A stretch of 64,000 bases of DNA from Gordonia aichiensis NBRC 108223 (lineage in GTDB: Bacteria > Actinomycetota > Actinomycetes > Mycobacteriales > Mycobacteriaceae), in NCBI RefSeq assembly GCF_000332975.1, contig NZ_BANR01000013.1:1-64000 (forward strand). Reading direction: 5' to 3'. The notes below the pieces were generated by a model, which searched no databases, had not been told where the DNA came from, and saw nothing but the letters and a program-made list of their open reading frames with translations. The position numbers and the translations under genes were made by a program. Positions within the stretch are counted from its first letter, which is position 1. Each line of letters begins with the position of its first letter. Shown piece after piece: positions 1 to 9,600 of the stretch.

Positions 1-20
1 CCCCGGACCCCCGCGCAGAA

Positions 21-121
21 ACCCACGGAAGAAACCCTTCCCCCACTTCCCGACCCTTCCCCGCGACACATCCCGAGGAAAGGCACACAACCCACGGAAG
101 AAACCCTTCCCCCACTTCCCG
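21..121. repeat. Two direct copies of a 32-bp stem-loop repeat downstream of cysNC
   Basis: A 32-bp sequence occurs twice without change, at 21-52 and 90-121, starts 69 bp apart. Each copy holds a 5-bp stem GGAAG / CTTCC with a 5-nt AAACC loop (27-41 and 96-110), followed directly by CCCCACTT. The same arrangement with other loop bases recurs at 17371-17392 and 17592-17613. No gene is seen in 1-185. The stretch lies just past the cysNC stop codon, so it may shape the 3' end of that transcript, but no T-run follows the stems and a terminator role is not shown. Confidence 0.7.
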
Positions 122-185
122 CGCTCCCGGGCCGCCTCCCCCGCGCCGCGGCCGCAGTCCTACCCGCTAATCGAGCCTGTCGAGA

Positions 186-2132
186 TCACTCGGCCAGGAC
201 GCCTCGGCGCACAAGCTCGTCGACGACGCGGCCGGCGAGTTCGGCGATGTCGGCACCGGTGGTGTCGAAACGCAGATCCGGGTTCTCGGGTTTCTCGTAG
301 GGGGCGTCGACTCCGGTGAGTCCCTTGAGTTCTCCGCGCCGCGCGCGTTCGTAGAGCCCCTTGGGGTCGCGTCGTTCACACTCCCCGACCGGCGTCGACA
401 CATGCACCTCGATGAAGTCGAGGTCGGCGGCGGCGTGCAGTTCGCGTGCGATCTCACGGTCGGACCGTAGCGGCGAGACCATCGACGCGATGGCGATCAC
501 CCCGGCGTCGGCGAACAGCCGCGCGAGATGCCCCACCCGCCTGATGTTTTCGGCACGGTCGCCGGGAGAAAAGCCGAGATCGTCGGAGATCCCGTGTCGG
601 ATGTTGTCGCCGTCGACGAGGTAGGCGACGCGGGCGCGGTTGACGAGTTCACGTTCGAGCGCCACTGCGACGGTCGACTTGCCGGAAGCAGGTAGGCCGG
701 TGAGCCACACTGTCGCTCCGCGCTGCCCGGTCTTGGTCCACCTCTCGGTTCGACTCAGCGCGCTCGGGTGCCATTTGATGTCGTTGCGTGTCGCCTTGCC
801 CGGAATCACCTCGCGTGGTTCGAGAATCGTTCCGGCGCCCACCGTGTCGTTGGAGGCCTCGTCGATCAGGATGAACGCACCGGTGTCGCGATTGGCCGCG
901 TAAGGATCGGCTACGACCACCGACGATGTCCGCAGCGTCAGCGTCCCGATGTCGTTGAGCGCCAACTCCGATGGCCCCACCTGTTCGAGGAGGGTTTCGG
1001 GATCGAGCTTGCGCTCGAGAGCCTGGACCGTGGCACGTACCGTCGATGCCCCCTGCTTGAGCGCCACGCGGTCGCCGGCATGCAGCGGAGTCTCCGACAA
1101 CCAGCACACCGTCGCGAGCAGTTCACGCGCCGCCACGGGCAGGTGCGCGTCGTCGAGTCCGCTCACGATCACGTCGCCTCGGCCGACGTCGATGTCGTCG
1201 GCGAGTTGAACCGACACCGACAGCGGCGCAACAGCAGTGGGCCGGTCAGGGTCGAGGGTGTCGAGCGCGGTCACAGTGGTGCGTGAGCCCGAAGGCAGCA
1301 CGACGACCGGGTCTCCGACGTCGAGCGTTCCCGCGGCCACCCGCCCGGTATAGCTGCGTCTGCCGTCGGGCCCCGGCCGAGACACCCACTGGATGGGTAC
1401 ACGCAGCTCGCGCGCAACGGGATTGGGTGCGTGAAGCTCGATGGCCTCCAGATACTCGAGCAACGTGGGACCGGTGTACCACGGAGTGTTCGGCGACCGA
1501 TCGACGACGTTGTCGCCGAGCTTGGCCGCGACCGGGATCGCGGTGATCTCCGCGGCGCCGACATTCGTCGCGAGCTCGTCGAGCTCTGCGGTCAGTTCGG
1601 CGAACCGCTCGGCCGAGAAGTCGACGAGGTCGATCTTGTTCACCGCTGCGACGATGTGCGGGACACCCACCAGCGTGGCGATACGCGCATGCCGACGAGT
1701 CTGCCGCAGCAGGCCTTTTCGGGCATCGACGAGTAGCACCGCGACGTGAGCATTCGACGCCCCGGTGAACGTGTTGCGGGTGTATCGCTCGTGCCCCGGG
1801 GTGTCGGCGAGCACGTAGCTGCGAGTCGGACTCGAGAAGAACCGATAGGCCACATCGATGGTGATGCCCTGCTCCCGCTCGGCCCGCAGGCCGTCGGAGA
1901 GTGCCGCCAGATCGATGTCGCCGTCGTCGGATGTGACTCCAGCAAGGTGGTCGGTGGGCAGCGAACCGGTGTCATGCAGGATACGACCGATCAGCGTCGA
2001 CTTGCCGTCGTCGACGCTGCCCGCGGTCGCAAGGCGCAAGATCTGCCGCCGGGGCGTCACATCCGCTGCGGCCGAGGCCAACTTCGCGTGCGTCGACTCC
2101 TCGGAGGGTTCACGGGTCACGGTGTCGGTCAT
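186..2132 (-). CDS. cysNC: Bifunctional sulfate adenylyltransferase subunit 1 / adenylylsulfate kinase (CysN-CysC fusion)
   Basis: A 648-residue cytosolic enzyme of sulfate activation. The N-terminal GTPase drives ATP sulfurylase together with CysD, and the C-terminal kinase phosphorylates APS to PAPS. The elongation-factor-like GTPase motifs are GSVDDGKST (38-46), DTPGHE (110-115) and NKID (165-168). After the beta-barrel domains, the APS-kinase P-loop GLPASGKST lies at 479-487. This fused form is usual in mycobacteria and relatives. The ATG shares one base with the cysD stop (TGATG), so translation is probably coupled. The PAPS made here would feed the sulfotransferase encoded two genes upstream. 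Confidence 0.97.
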   Translation of the reverse strand: MTDTVTREPSEESTHAKLASAAADVTPRRQILRLATAGSVDDGKSTLIGRILHDTGSLPTDHLAGVTSDDGDIDLAALSDGLRAEREQGITIDVAYRFFSSPTRSYVLADTPGHERYTRNTFTGASNAHVAVLLVDARKGLLRQTRRHARIATLVGVPHIVAAVNKIDLVDFSAERFAELTAELDELATNVGAAEITAIPVAAKLGDNVVDRSPNTPWYTGPTLLEYLEAIELHAPNPVARELRVPIQWVSRPGPDGRRSYTGRVAAGTLDVGDPVVVLPSGSRTTVTALDTLDPDRPTAVAPLSVSVQLADDIDVGRGDVIVSGLDDAHLPVAARELLATVCWLSETPLHAGDRVALKQGASTVRATVQALERKLDPETLLEQVGPSELALNDIGTLTLRTSSVVVADPYAANRDTGAFILIDEASNDTVGAGTILEPREVIPGKATRNDIKWHPSALSRTERWTKTGQRGATVWLTGLPASGKSTVAVALERELVNRARVAYLVDGDNIRHGISDDLGFSPGDRAENIRRVGHLARLFADAGVIAIASMVSPLRSDREIARELHAAADLDFIEVHVSTPVGECERRDPKGLYERARRGELKGLTGVDAPYEKPENPDLRFDTTGADIAELAGRVVDELVRRGVLAE

Positions 2133-3079
2133 CAGAAGTAACCCTCTCGTTTGCGATCCTCCATGGCGGCGGACGATGTCCGGTCGTCGGCGCGCGTCTC
2201 CCCCCGTTCGGACACCGTTGCGGCACTGATCTCGTCGATGATCTCGGGGATGGTGCTCGCCTGCGACCGCACAGCCCCGGTGATCGTCAAATCACCGACG
2301 GTGCGGTAGCGGACCCACTCGGTACTCACGTCATCGGGGGAATCGGGCTGCGAGTAGGGCGACACCGTGAGCAGTATTCCGTCGCGGTTGAACACCTCAC
2401 GCTGAGCGGCGAAGTAGATCGAAGGCAGCTCGAGACTCTCGAGTTCTATGTAGCGCCAGATGTCGGTCTCGGTCCAATTCGACAGCGGGAACACACGAAC
2501 CGACTCGCCCCGCCGAATCCGGCCGTTGTAGAGCGACCACGGTTCGGGGCGTTGAGCACGTGGGTCCCACTGACCGAACTCGTCGCGGAAGCTGAATACT
2601 CGTTCCTTGGCGCGCGCCCGATCCTCGTCGCGTCGGGCACCGCCGAACGCGGCGTCGAATCGTCCCTCCTCGAGCGCATCGAGGAGCACACGTGTCTGCA
2701 GTCGATTTCGCGAACCCGACGGATCGGTAGATTCCGCGATGCGTCCCGCGGCGATGGCGTCGGGAACCGACGCCACGATGAGCTTGATCCCGTCGGGATT
2801 GTCGACGCTCGGAGCGACGCGACGATCGCGGAACTCGATCACCTCGTCGAAGTTGTGACCCGTATCGACGTGCAGCACCGGAAACGGGAGTGGGTGCGGA
2901 CGAAATGCTTTCTCCGCCAGGCGCAGTAGTACGATCGAGTCTTTACCTCCGGAAAACAACAGCACCGGGCGTTCGAGTTCTGCGGCCACTTCGCGGATGA
3001 TGTGCACGGCCTCGGACTCGAGCACCCGCAGCGCCGACACGTGGTCGATGTCGGCGCTGGTCTCGACATGTGTGGTCAT
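2132..3079 (-). CDS. cysD: Sulfate adenylyltransferase subunit 2 (CysD)
   Basis: A 315-residue catalytic subunit of ATP sulfurylase, which adenylates sulfate to APS. It belongs to the PP-loop ATPase/PAPS-reductase fold: the pyrophosphate loop SGGKDS is at 43-48 and the family sequence GGARRDEDRARAKER follows further in. The ATG at 3079 was chosen because it overlaps the sulfotransferase stop codon as ATGA and gives the normal family length. The frame stays open upstream to 3838, but that extension is antisense to nothing known, lies over the sulfotransferase gene and shows no family similarity. It sits in the operon stf0 - cysD - cysNC. Confidence 0.97.
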   Translation of the reverse strand: MTTHVETSADIDHVSALRVLESEAVHIIREVAAELERPVLLFSGGKDSIVLLRLAEKAFRPHPLPFPVLHVDTGHNFDEVIEFRDRRVAPSVDNPDGIKLIVASVPDAIAAGRIAESTDPSGSRNRLQTRVLLDALEEGRFDAAFGGARRDEDRARAKERVFSFRDEFGQWDPRAQRPEPWSLYNGRIRRGESVRVFPLSNWTETDIWRYIELESLELPSIYFAAQREVFNRDGILLTVSPYSQPDSPDDVSTEWVRYRTVGDLTITGAVRSQASTIPEIIDEISAATVSERGETRADDRTSSAAMEDRKREGYF

Positions 3080-3864
3080 TGGGGATATCCGTTCTGAACC
3101 GCGTCGTCGCGGTACCGCTCGACCCACTCCTTGGAACGGGCATTGGACTGTGGTTTCAGCGGAGGAGGTGGAGCAAGCGCAGGATCTTGACCCAACGCGG
3201 CGAGTACCCGTGACGTGGTGCCCGACGGATCCTTCGTGAGCTCCCCGAACTCGATGTCGAGTGGCTCGATTCCCTCGCTCACAAACCACTCGCGCCAGGA
3301 TCGTTCCTGCTGCAACAGGATTCCCGCCAAATGCGCGATACCCTCCGCACGGTAGACCGCGGTGTCGGTGTCTTCTGCCCCGCCGTCGTGCCGCCACACA
3401 CGCGTCTGTACCGCCCGCCACATCGAGACGGCCTGCGGCACAACGTCGTCGCGATAGACGTGCACGTAGAGCGGATCGGCTCCGAGGAGCACGCGGATGG
3501 CGGTGCGCAACGAACCGGAGCCGACGCGGGCTCGGGTGATCAGCAGCGGCACCTGGTTCCACATCAGCTTTCCGCCCCAGACCCCGTTCGCCGAGCGTCC
3601 CTCGGCGAGGACGTCCGCTCGCCACTGCGCGAAGCTCCGGGTGTCGACCACGCCGTCGTCGACCTCGGCGAGCAGGCCGAGGATCTCCGGGTCGTCGGTT
3701 TCGGCGAACCACTCTCGGGGCTGCGGCGAATGGCACGACGACGGGAACTCCTGGAAGAACTCCTCTGGGGTTCCCGCGACACCTGTTGCGGCGAGCGATT
3801 CGACGAGCAGCGTGCTCCCGCTGCGCTGACTGGCGCACACGAGATAGTTGTCGACTGGCGGCAC
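3076..3864 (-). CDS. Stf0-family sulfotransferase (trehalose 2-sulfotransferase type)
   Basis: A 262-residue PAPS-dependent sulfotransferase. The N-terminus carries the 5'-phosphosulfate-binding loop SQRSGSTLL (12-20), followed by ATGVAGTPEEFFQ and SPQPREWFA, strongly like mycobacterial Stf0, which sulfates trehalose in sulfolipid synthesis. The GTG at 3864 fits the family N-terminus and lies 6 nt after a TACACT -10 box, so the mRNA is probably leaderless. A longer reading to 4080 would add about 72 unconserved residues. The stop overlaps the cysD start (ATGA), placing PAPS production and use in one transcript. Whether the acceptor is trehalose in this organism is inferred. Confidence 0.88.
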   Translation of the reverse strand: MPPVDNYLVCASQRSGSTLLVESLAATGVAGTPEEFFQEFPSSCHSPQPREWFAETDDPEILGLLAEVDDGVVDTRSFAQWRADVLAEGRSANGVWGGKLMWNQVPLLITRARVGSGSLRTAIRVLLGADPLYVHVYRDDVVPQAVSMWRAVQTRVWRHDGGAEDTDTAVYRAEGIAHLAGILLQQERSWREWFVSEGIEPLDIEFGELTKDPSGTTSRVLAALGQDPALAPPPPLKPQSNARSKEWVERYRDDAVQNGYPQ

Positions 3865-3870
3865 CCGCTC

Positions 3871-3898
3871 AGTGTAACCAGGCAAAAACCGGCCGCAA
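3871..3898 (-). promoter_or_regulatory. Predicted promoter of the stf0-cysD-cysNC operon
   Basis: On the minus strand a TACACT -10 box (3876-3871) lies 6 nt before the GTG of stf0. A TTGCGG -35-like box (3898-3893) precedes it with a 16-nt spacer. The arrangement predicts transcription starting at or next to the start codon. Confidence 0.6.
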
Positions 3899-3901
3899 CC
3901 T

Positions 3902-3944
3902 GGGATTTTAGACGCCAGGAGACGGAAACCCTTTACAAAATCCC
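3902..3944. promoter_or_regulatory. Inverted repeat upstream of the sulfation operon promoter
   Basis: Perfect 8-bp arms GGGATTTT (3902-3909) and AAAATCCC (3937-3944) are separated by 27 nt. They lie between the sulfatase stop and the stf0 promoter, and are AT-rich compared with the surroundings. They could be an operator for a sulfur regulator or a weak terminator for the sulfatase transcript. Confidence 0.4.
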
Positions 3945-3958
3945 GGGCATGTGCGTCA

Positions 3959-5446
3959 TCACCGCGCGCTCTGGGTTCCGGTGGCGTCGCGGGCGTCGCC
4001 GTCGAGCTCCCCGCGCCGCAACTCACCAGTGAGATCACGCTCCCGACCCAGCGGGCGCCGCGACGGAAGTGCCTGTTCATCCGCGGGTGTTCCGTCCGCT
4101 TGCTCGAAGTACCGGGTCATGAACTCATCGGCGATGGCGGTTCCCGTGGTCTCGTCGGGCAGGGCGTCGGCGGTGTCGGCACGCCATTGGGTCAGCCGCG
4201 CGGCGAGTTCGGCCCGTACCTGCGCATAACTCGGGTCGTCGGCAAGGTTGGTGCGCTCGAAGGGATCGTGCCCGAGATCGTAGAGTTCGACGGCCGGGCG
4301 GTCCGCGGTGATGACCGACGTGTCGAGTGAGCGCGCGGACGGACTGTCGGCGATGTCGAGCGGCAGCAGCAGAGCCGGACGATGGGCGTAGTTCTCGATG
4401 TAGCTGTACCGCTTCGTCCGAATCGCGCGGATCGGGTCGTAGGCGTCGTGATAGGTCTTCTCGGTGAAGACCGCACCGCGAATCGGGCCGTGCTCGTGGC
4501 GGGTGATCTCGGGCGCGTGCGACACGCCGTCGACCTCGGGCGGCGGGACGATACCGAGCAGATCGAGAACCGTGGGAGTGAGGTCGACGCCGGAGAAGAG
4601 GTCGTCGTAGATTCGGGGCTCGATCCCACGGCGGCTCGGCGGCCGGACGATCAGCGCAACGCCGGTGCCCTCCGCGTACAGCGTCGACTTCGCGCGGGGG
4701 AAGGCCAGTCCGTGGTCGGTGATGAACACGATCCAGGTGGTGTCGTCGAGACTTAGGTCGGAGACGGTGTCGAGCAGGCGACCCACTGCCGCGTCGGCCT
4801 TGGCGATGCTGCCGTGCAGCCCGGCGAGATCGTCCCGGACGTCGTCGGTGTCGGGAAGGAAGCCGGGCACCTCGATACCCGCGGTGTCCGGATGCTTGTA
4901 CTCGTCGACGGGGTAGGGCCGGTGCGTCTCAAAGAAGCCTGCCGTCAGTAGGAAAGGTTGTGGCGCTTGTTCATTCGACGAGGTCTCGACATACCTGCGC
5001 AACCATCGCTGTGACTCCGCGACCACGTGGTCGCAGCGCGAGTCGGAGACGTCGACGGTGTCGAAGCCGAGCCGTTGCGGATCGGAACTCTCGTGCTGCA
5101 TCCCGAAGAGCACCGTGCGGTAGCCGGCATCGCCGAGCAGCGACGGAAGCGTTCGTACACCATCGCGGTACTCGAATCCGTGATGAGCGAGACCGATGAG
5201 TCCGTTGTGGTGCGGATACTGGCCGGTGAACAGCGAGCCGCGCGCAGGCGAGCACAGTGGTGCCGTGGCGTGGGCGTCGGTGAACAGGATCCCCTCGGAG
5301 GCCAGTGCATCCATGTTCGGACTCTCGACACCGTCGGCCCCATAGCATGCGAGATGACGTCCGAGGTCGTGCCAGTGCACGAAGATGACGTTCTCCCGCG
5401 TCGGGTTCGAAGCGCCGCCGAGGCCGCCTGAGTTGTCGAAAGGCAT
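3959..5446 (-). CDS. Type I sulfatase (formylglycine-dependent)
   Basis: A 495-residue alkaline-phosphatase-superfamily sulfatase that would remove sulfate esters. The maturation signature C-x-P-x-R is present as LCSPARGSLFTG, with the Cys that becomes formylglycine at residue 65. A metal-binding HWHDLG lies near residues 24-29 and TDHG at 243-246. No signal peptide is visible, so a cytosolic location is likely. The start is uncertain: the ATG at 5446 was taken, but in-frame GTG codons at 5476 and 5524 exist and an AGGAGG sits at 5493-5498. It is upstream of and co-oriented with the sulfotransferase operon, suggesting linked addition and removal of sulfate. Substrate unknown. Confidence 0.9.
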   Translation of the reverse strand: MPFDNSGGLGGASNPTRENVIFVHWHDLGRHLACYGADGVESPNMDALASEGILFTDAHATAPLCSPARGSLFTGQYPHHNGLIGLAHHGFEYRDGVRTLPSLLGDAGYRTVLFGMQHESSDPQRLGFDTVDVSDSRCDHVVAESQRWLRRYVETSSNEQAPQPFLLTAGFFETHRPYPVDEYKHPDTAGIEVPGFLPDTDDVRDDLAGLHGSIAKADAAVGRLLDTVSDLSLDDTTWIVFITDHGLAFPRAKSTLYAEGTGVALIVRPPSRRGIEPRIYDDLFSGVDLTPTVLDLLGIVPPPEVDGVSHAPEITRHEHGPIRGAVFTEKTYHDAYDPIRAIRTKRYSYIENYAHRPALLLPLDIADSPSARSLDTSVITADRPAVELYDLGHDPFERTNLADDPSYAQVRAELAARLTQWRADTADALPDETTGTAIADEFMTRYFEQADGTPADEQALPSRRPLGRERDLTGELRRGELDGDARDATGTQSAR

Positions 5447-5568
5447 CCATCCATGATGCACCCGACGTTTCCGCACGTGGTGAGGGGTCTGACCTCCTGG
5501 CGTCACCGCCGGGGCACGCCGCACCGGTGATCCGGGATGAAATCAGTGTGAGTGGAACCTGGGCGCCC

Positions 5569-6462
5569 TCAGTCACCGAGCACGGATGCCCATGCCGCGG
5601 GCGTGTCGAGTACGACGCCGTCGGCTTTGGCCTGCGCTTCGGCGGCGCGGACCTCCGCCATCAGGGCGAGGGTCCTGGCACGAGCAGCAGCTTCGACGCT
5701 GTCGTCGTTCGCCTCGACCGTGACGGTGAGCACGTTCGGGTCGATGGTCTCGGTCGGATAGTGCGCGGCCGTCAGCCGTTCGAGGACCTTCTGGGTCAGC
5801 GCGAGGGCGGGTGCAGTCGTCGCGATGCCGTCGAGCACCGAACCTCGCTGCTTCTCCGCGGCCTTGCGCTCCTCCCACTCGCGGATCTGCGTCTCGAGGT
5901 CGGCGTGCTCGCCGGACAGGACGCCAGGGGTACGCCCGCGCACCTTTTCGGTGAAGCTGCGGGCGACGTCGTCGATATCGAACGGGGCCACCGGATCGTC
6001 GGCCGCGATGCGCGCGTGGAATAACACCTGCAATAGCAGATCGCCCAGCTCCTCACGGAGATTCTCCTGATCGTCGCCGTCGATGGCATCGAGCAGTTCG
6101 TAGACCTCCTCCAGGAGGTACCGGCGCAGGGAGGCGTGTGTCTGCGTGGATTCCCACGGTCCGTTGCGACGCAGCGTATCCATCAATGCGACAGCGTCGA
6201 GCAACTCACTTCCGGATGCCGTGGACGCCTGAATAACCCTGTCACCCTGAGTGATCCGGGCGCGCACCAGTGAATGGGCGGGGTCGGTCGTGAGCAGGGT
6301 GAGCGCCGGATCTGAGTCCACGACGGCCGGCTCGAACGCGTCGAGTTCCCACAGGACCGATGCGGGTACGTCCTCGGTCACGAGCACCGTGCCCGCCAGC
6401 ACCGGTCGCGCCGCGAGCGGGATCACGTCGGGTCTGCGGGGATCGATCACGACCACAGTCAT
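5569..6462 (-). CDS. mazG: MazG-family nucleoside triphosphate pyrophosphohydrolase
   Basis: A 297-residue enzyme that hydrolyses NTPs/dNTPs to the monophosphate and PPi, as a housecleaning or stringent-response factor. The MazG core has the magnesium-binding acidic motifs: EEVYE (118-122) and EELGD (137-141), the latter followed by LLLQVLFHARIA. An unconserved N-terminal stretch of about 90 residues precedes it, as in mycobacterial MazG. The ATG at 6462 overlaps the stop of the amidohydrolase relic as ATGA. The gene therefore depends on translation coming from mfd through that relic. The mfd-mazG neighbourhood is also known in mycobacteria. Confidence 0.93.
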   Translation of the reverse strand: MTVVVIDPRRPDVIPLAARPVLAGTVLVTEDVPASVLWELDAFEPAVVDSDPALTLLTTDPAHSLVRARITQGDRVIQASTASGSELLDAVALMDTLRRNGPWESTQTHASLRRYLLEEVYELLDAIDGDDQENLREELGDLLLQVLFHARIAADDPVAPFDIDDVARSFTEKVRGRTPGVLSGEHADLETQIREWEERKAAEKQRGSVLDGIATTAPALALTQKVLERLTAAHYPTETIDPNVLTVTVEANDDSVEAAARARTLALMAEVRAAEAQAKADGVVLDTPAAWASVLGD

Positions 6463-6650
6463 CGTGGCTCCCGCTCTGTGGTCACACCGTAGAGCTTTTC
6501 GGCGTTGGTGCCGACGATCCCGAGTCCGCGCGTGCGCTCGGTGTAGTCGGGCATTGCGGACTTCCCGGGCAGGAACCCGTTGTTCTCGACGACGGGAAAA
6601 GCGTGATCGATGATGTGGAAATGCGCGTCGAACACCATGGCCGCACTCAT
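6459..6650 (-). pseudogene. Amidohydrolase remnant with an internal in-frame deletion
   Basis: A 63-residue frame. Its first 40 or so residues look like the N-terminus of a TIM-barrel amidohydrolase (Amidohydro_2): the metal motif DAHFH (8-12), then NNGFLPG and DYTERTRGLGI. The last part, GTNAEKLYGV, resembles the C-terminal helix of the same family. About 200 central residues with the other metal ligands are missing, so it cannot be catalytic. Its start overlaps the mfd stop (ATGA) and its stop overlaps the mazG start (ATGA). The relic identity is inferred from family knowledge; a functional microprotein is the alternative. Confidence 0.7.
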
Positions 6651-9600
6651 TCCCCGACTCGCTCGACCGGCTTGATCGTACGCAGGAAGGTTGCGAGGTA
6701 CTCGATGAGCTCGTCGTCGCGCAGCCGCGCTGATCCGACGCCGCCTGTCCTCGGAATCGGTAGCGTGACAACCGATGTCGTCGCGCGAAACGACGCCGAC
6801 GAGTACAGGCGTTTGAGTCGGACCTGCTCGCTGTCGAGCAGCGGAAGCGGGGCGATCTTCACGCTCGTGCCGCTCGCACCGACCTCGGTGACTCCGCGCT
6901 CACGCGCGAGCAGGCGCAGCTTGGCGATGGACGCGAGCCGCCTCGTCTCTTCCGGGGGTTCACCATAGCGGTCGGTGAGTTCGGACATCACACCGTCGAC
7001 CTCGTCGTCGGAGGTCGACGACGCCAGTTTGCGATATGCCTCGAGTCGCAGACGATCCGAATCGACGTACTCGACCGGAATGTGCGCGTCGACGGGTAGA
7101 TCGATACGCACCTCGGTGGACTCCGACGACGAGACAGGCTGACCGTCGGCCGCGGCGCGGTAGGCCTCGACCGCCTCCCCGACGAGCCGCACATAGAGGT
7201 CGAATCCGACGCCGGCGACGTGTCCGGACTGTTCGGCGCCGAGAACGTTACCGGCGCCACGCAATTCGAGATCTTTGAGCGCCACGGCCATCCCCGCGCC
7301 GAGTTCGTTGTTCTGCGCGATGGTGGCCAGCCGGTCGTACGCCGTTTCGGTGAGCGGCTTCTCGGGACTGTAGAGCAGGTAGGCGTAACCGCGCTCCCGA
7401 CTGCGGCCGACGCGACCACGCAACTGATGCAGCTGTGACAGGCCGAGATTCTCGGCGCGGTCGACGATCAGGGTATTCGCGTTGGAGATGTCGAGACCGG
7501 TCTCGATGATGGTGGTACACACCAGCACGTCGAAATCGCGATTCCAGAACCCCGCGACCGTGCGCTCGAGTTGGTCTTCGTTCATCTGTCCGTGTGCCAC
7601 AGCGACTCTCGCCTCAGGCACCATGGCGGCGATGTCGCGGGCCGTCTTGTCGATCGTCGACACCCGGTTGTGGACGTAGAAGACCTGCCCGTCACGCAAC
7701 AGTTCTCGACGGATCGCCGCGGCCACCTGTTTGGGCGAGTAGGCCCCCACGTAGGTGAGTACGGGATGACGCTCCTCGGGCGGAGTGAGGATCGTCGACA
7801 TCTCTCGGATACCTGCCATCGACATTTCCAGCGTTCGCGGGATCGGCGTCGCCGACATCGTCAACACGTCGACATGCGTGCGCAGCGACTTGATGTGCTC
7901 CTTGTGTTCGACGCCGAACCGCTGCTCCTCGTCGACGATCACCAGGCCGAGGTCTTTCCAGGTCACACCGGTCTGCAACAGGCGGTGGGTCCCGATCACG
8001 ATGTCGACTTCGCCCTGCGCCATCTCTTTGATGATCTCGCGGGACTCCTTGGCATCGGTGAAACGCGAGAGCCCGCGGATGCGCACCGGGAAACCGGCCA
8101 TGCGCTCGGTGAAGGTCTGCAGATGTTGTTGCGCGAGAATGGTTGTCGGCACCAGGACCGCGACCTGCTTACCGTCCTGCACGGCTTTGAACGCCGCGCG
8201 CACCGCGATCTCGGTCTTGCCGTAGCCGACGTCGCCGACGATCACGCGGTCCATCGGGGCCGGCTTCTCCATGTCGTCCTTGACCTCACCGATGACCGTC
8301 ATCTGGTCGACTGTCTCGGTGAAATCGAACGCGTCCTCCATCTCACGCTGCCACGGGGTATCGGGACTGAAGGCGTAGCCGGGCGCTGCGTGACGCGCCG
8401 CGTAGAGCTGAACCAGTTCACCGGCGATCTCGCGAACCGCTTTGCGCGCCTTGCGTTTCGTGTTCTGCCAATCGGAGCCGCCGAGCTTCGACAACGACGG
8501 CTGCTCGCCGCCGACGTAGCGCGACAACTGGTCGAGCGAGTCCATCGGTACGTAGAGACGGTCGCCGGGTTGGCCCCGCTTGGAGGCCGCATACTCGAGC
8601 ACCAGATACTCACGGCGCGCGCCCGAGACGGTGCGTTCGATCATCTCGACGAACTTGCCGATGCCGTGCTGATCGTGGACGACGAGATCACCGGCCGTCA
8701 GTGCCAGCGGATCGACCTGGTTACGACGCTTGGCAGGTAACCGCTTGCCATCGCGCACTGTGGCGACGCGGTTGCCGGTGAGATCGGTTTCGGTGACGAT
8801 CACGAGTCCCGCACTGGGACTGACGATCCCGTGGCGCAGCGTGCCGTTGAACACCGAGACGGTCCCCGGCTCGGGTCGCGCTCCCTCCTCGGCGAGCACA
8901 TGCGGCACCTCGGCATCCGAGAGGCGCTCGCACACGCGCTGCGCGGTTCCCTTGCCCGCGACCACGATCGCTGCGGTATTGCCGCCGGTGACGTGTGCGC
9001 GCAACCCGGCAAACACGATCCGGATCTCCTCGTCGTCTCCGTGTGGCATCGGACCGGGAGTGATGTCGAGTTCGAATTCTTCACCGAAGCCCGCCGAGAG
9101 CGGACTCATCGTCCACCACGAGCGCCCCGCCGCCACCGTCGCCTTCTCGACGTCGTCGAGGGGCCGATAGGCGCTGGCCTGCAGGTCGATTCCCGTCGGA
9201 CCCGACATCTCGCGGGTGTCGACGGGCGCCGTGGCTCCCATCGCGGCGGCGTTCCACGACGCCTCGAGGAACTCGGCTCCGGTCTGGGCGAGATCGGCTG
9301 CGCGCGTGCGTACTTTCTCGGGATCGAGCACGAGCACGCGGGTCCCGGCGGGAAGCACCTCGGTCAGCAACTGCATCTCGCCGTCGACGAGTGCGGGTGT
9401 CAGCGCCTCCATGCCGGCCACCGGAATGCCCTCTGCGAGTGAGGTGAGCATGTCGACCAGCGAGGGGTCGTCGGCGTTCTCGACGGCAAGTTCGGCCGCG
9501 CGTTCGCGAACGGGAGGGGTCAGCAGCAACTCGCGACAGGGGTGGACCATGACCACCGACGCGTCGACCTCGGGCTGGCTTCGCTGATCTGCCACCGAGA

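Noticed and set aside
3080-3838. N-terminal extension of cysD
   Set aside because: The extension lies over the sulfotransferase gene in another frame and is not conserved in CysD; the ATG at 3079 overlaps the stf0 stop.
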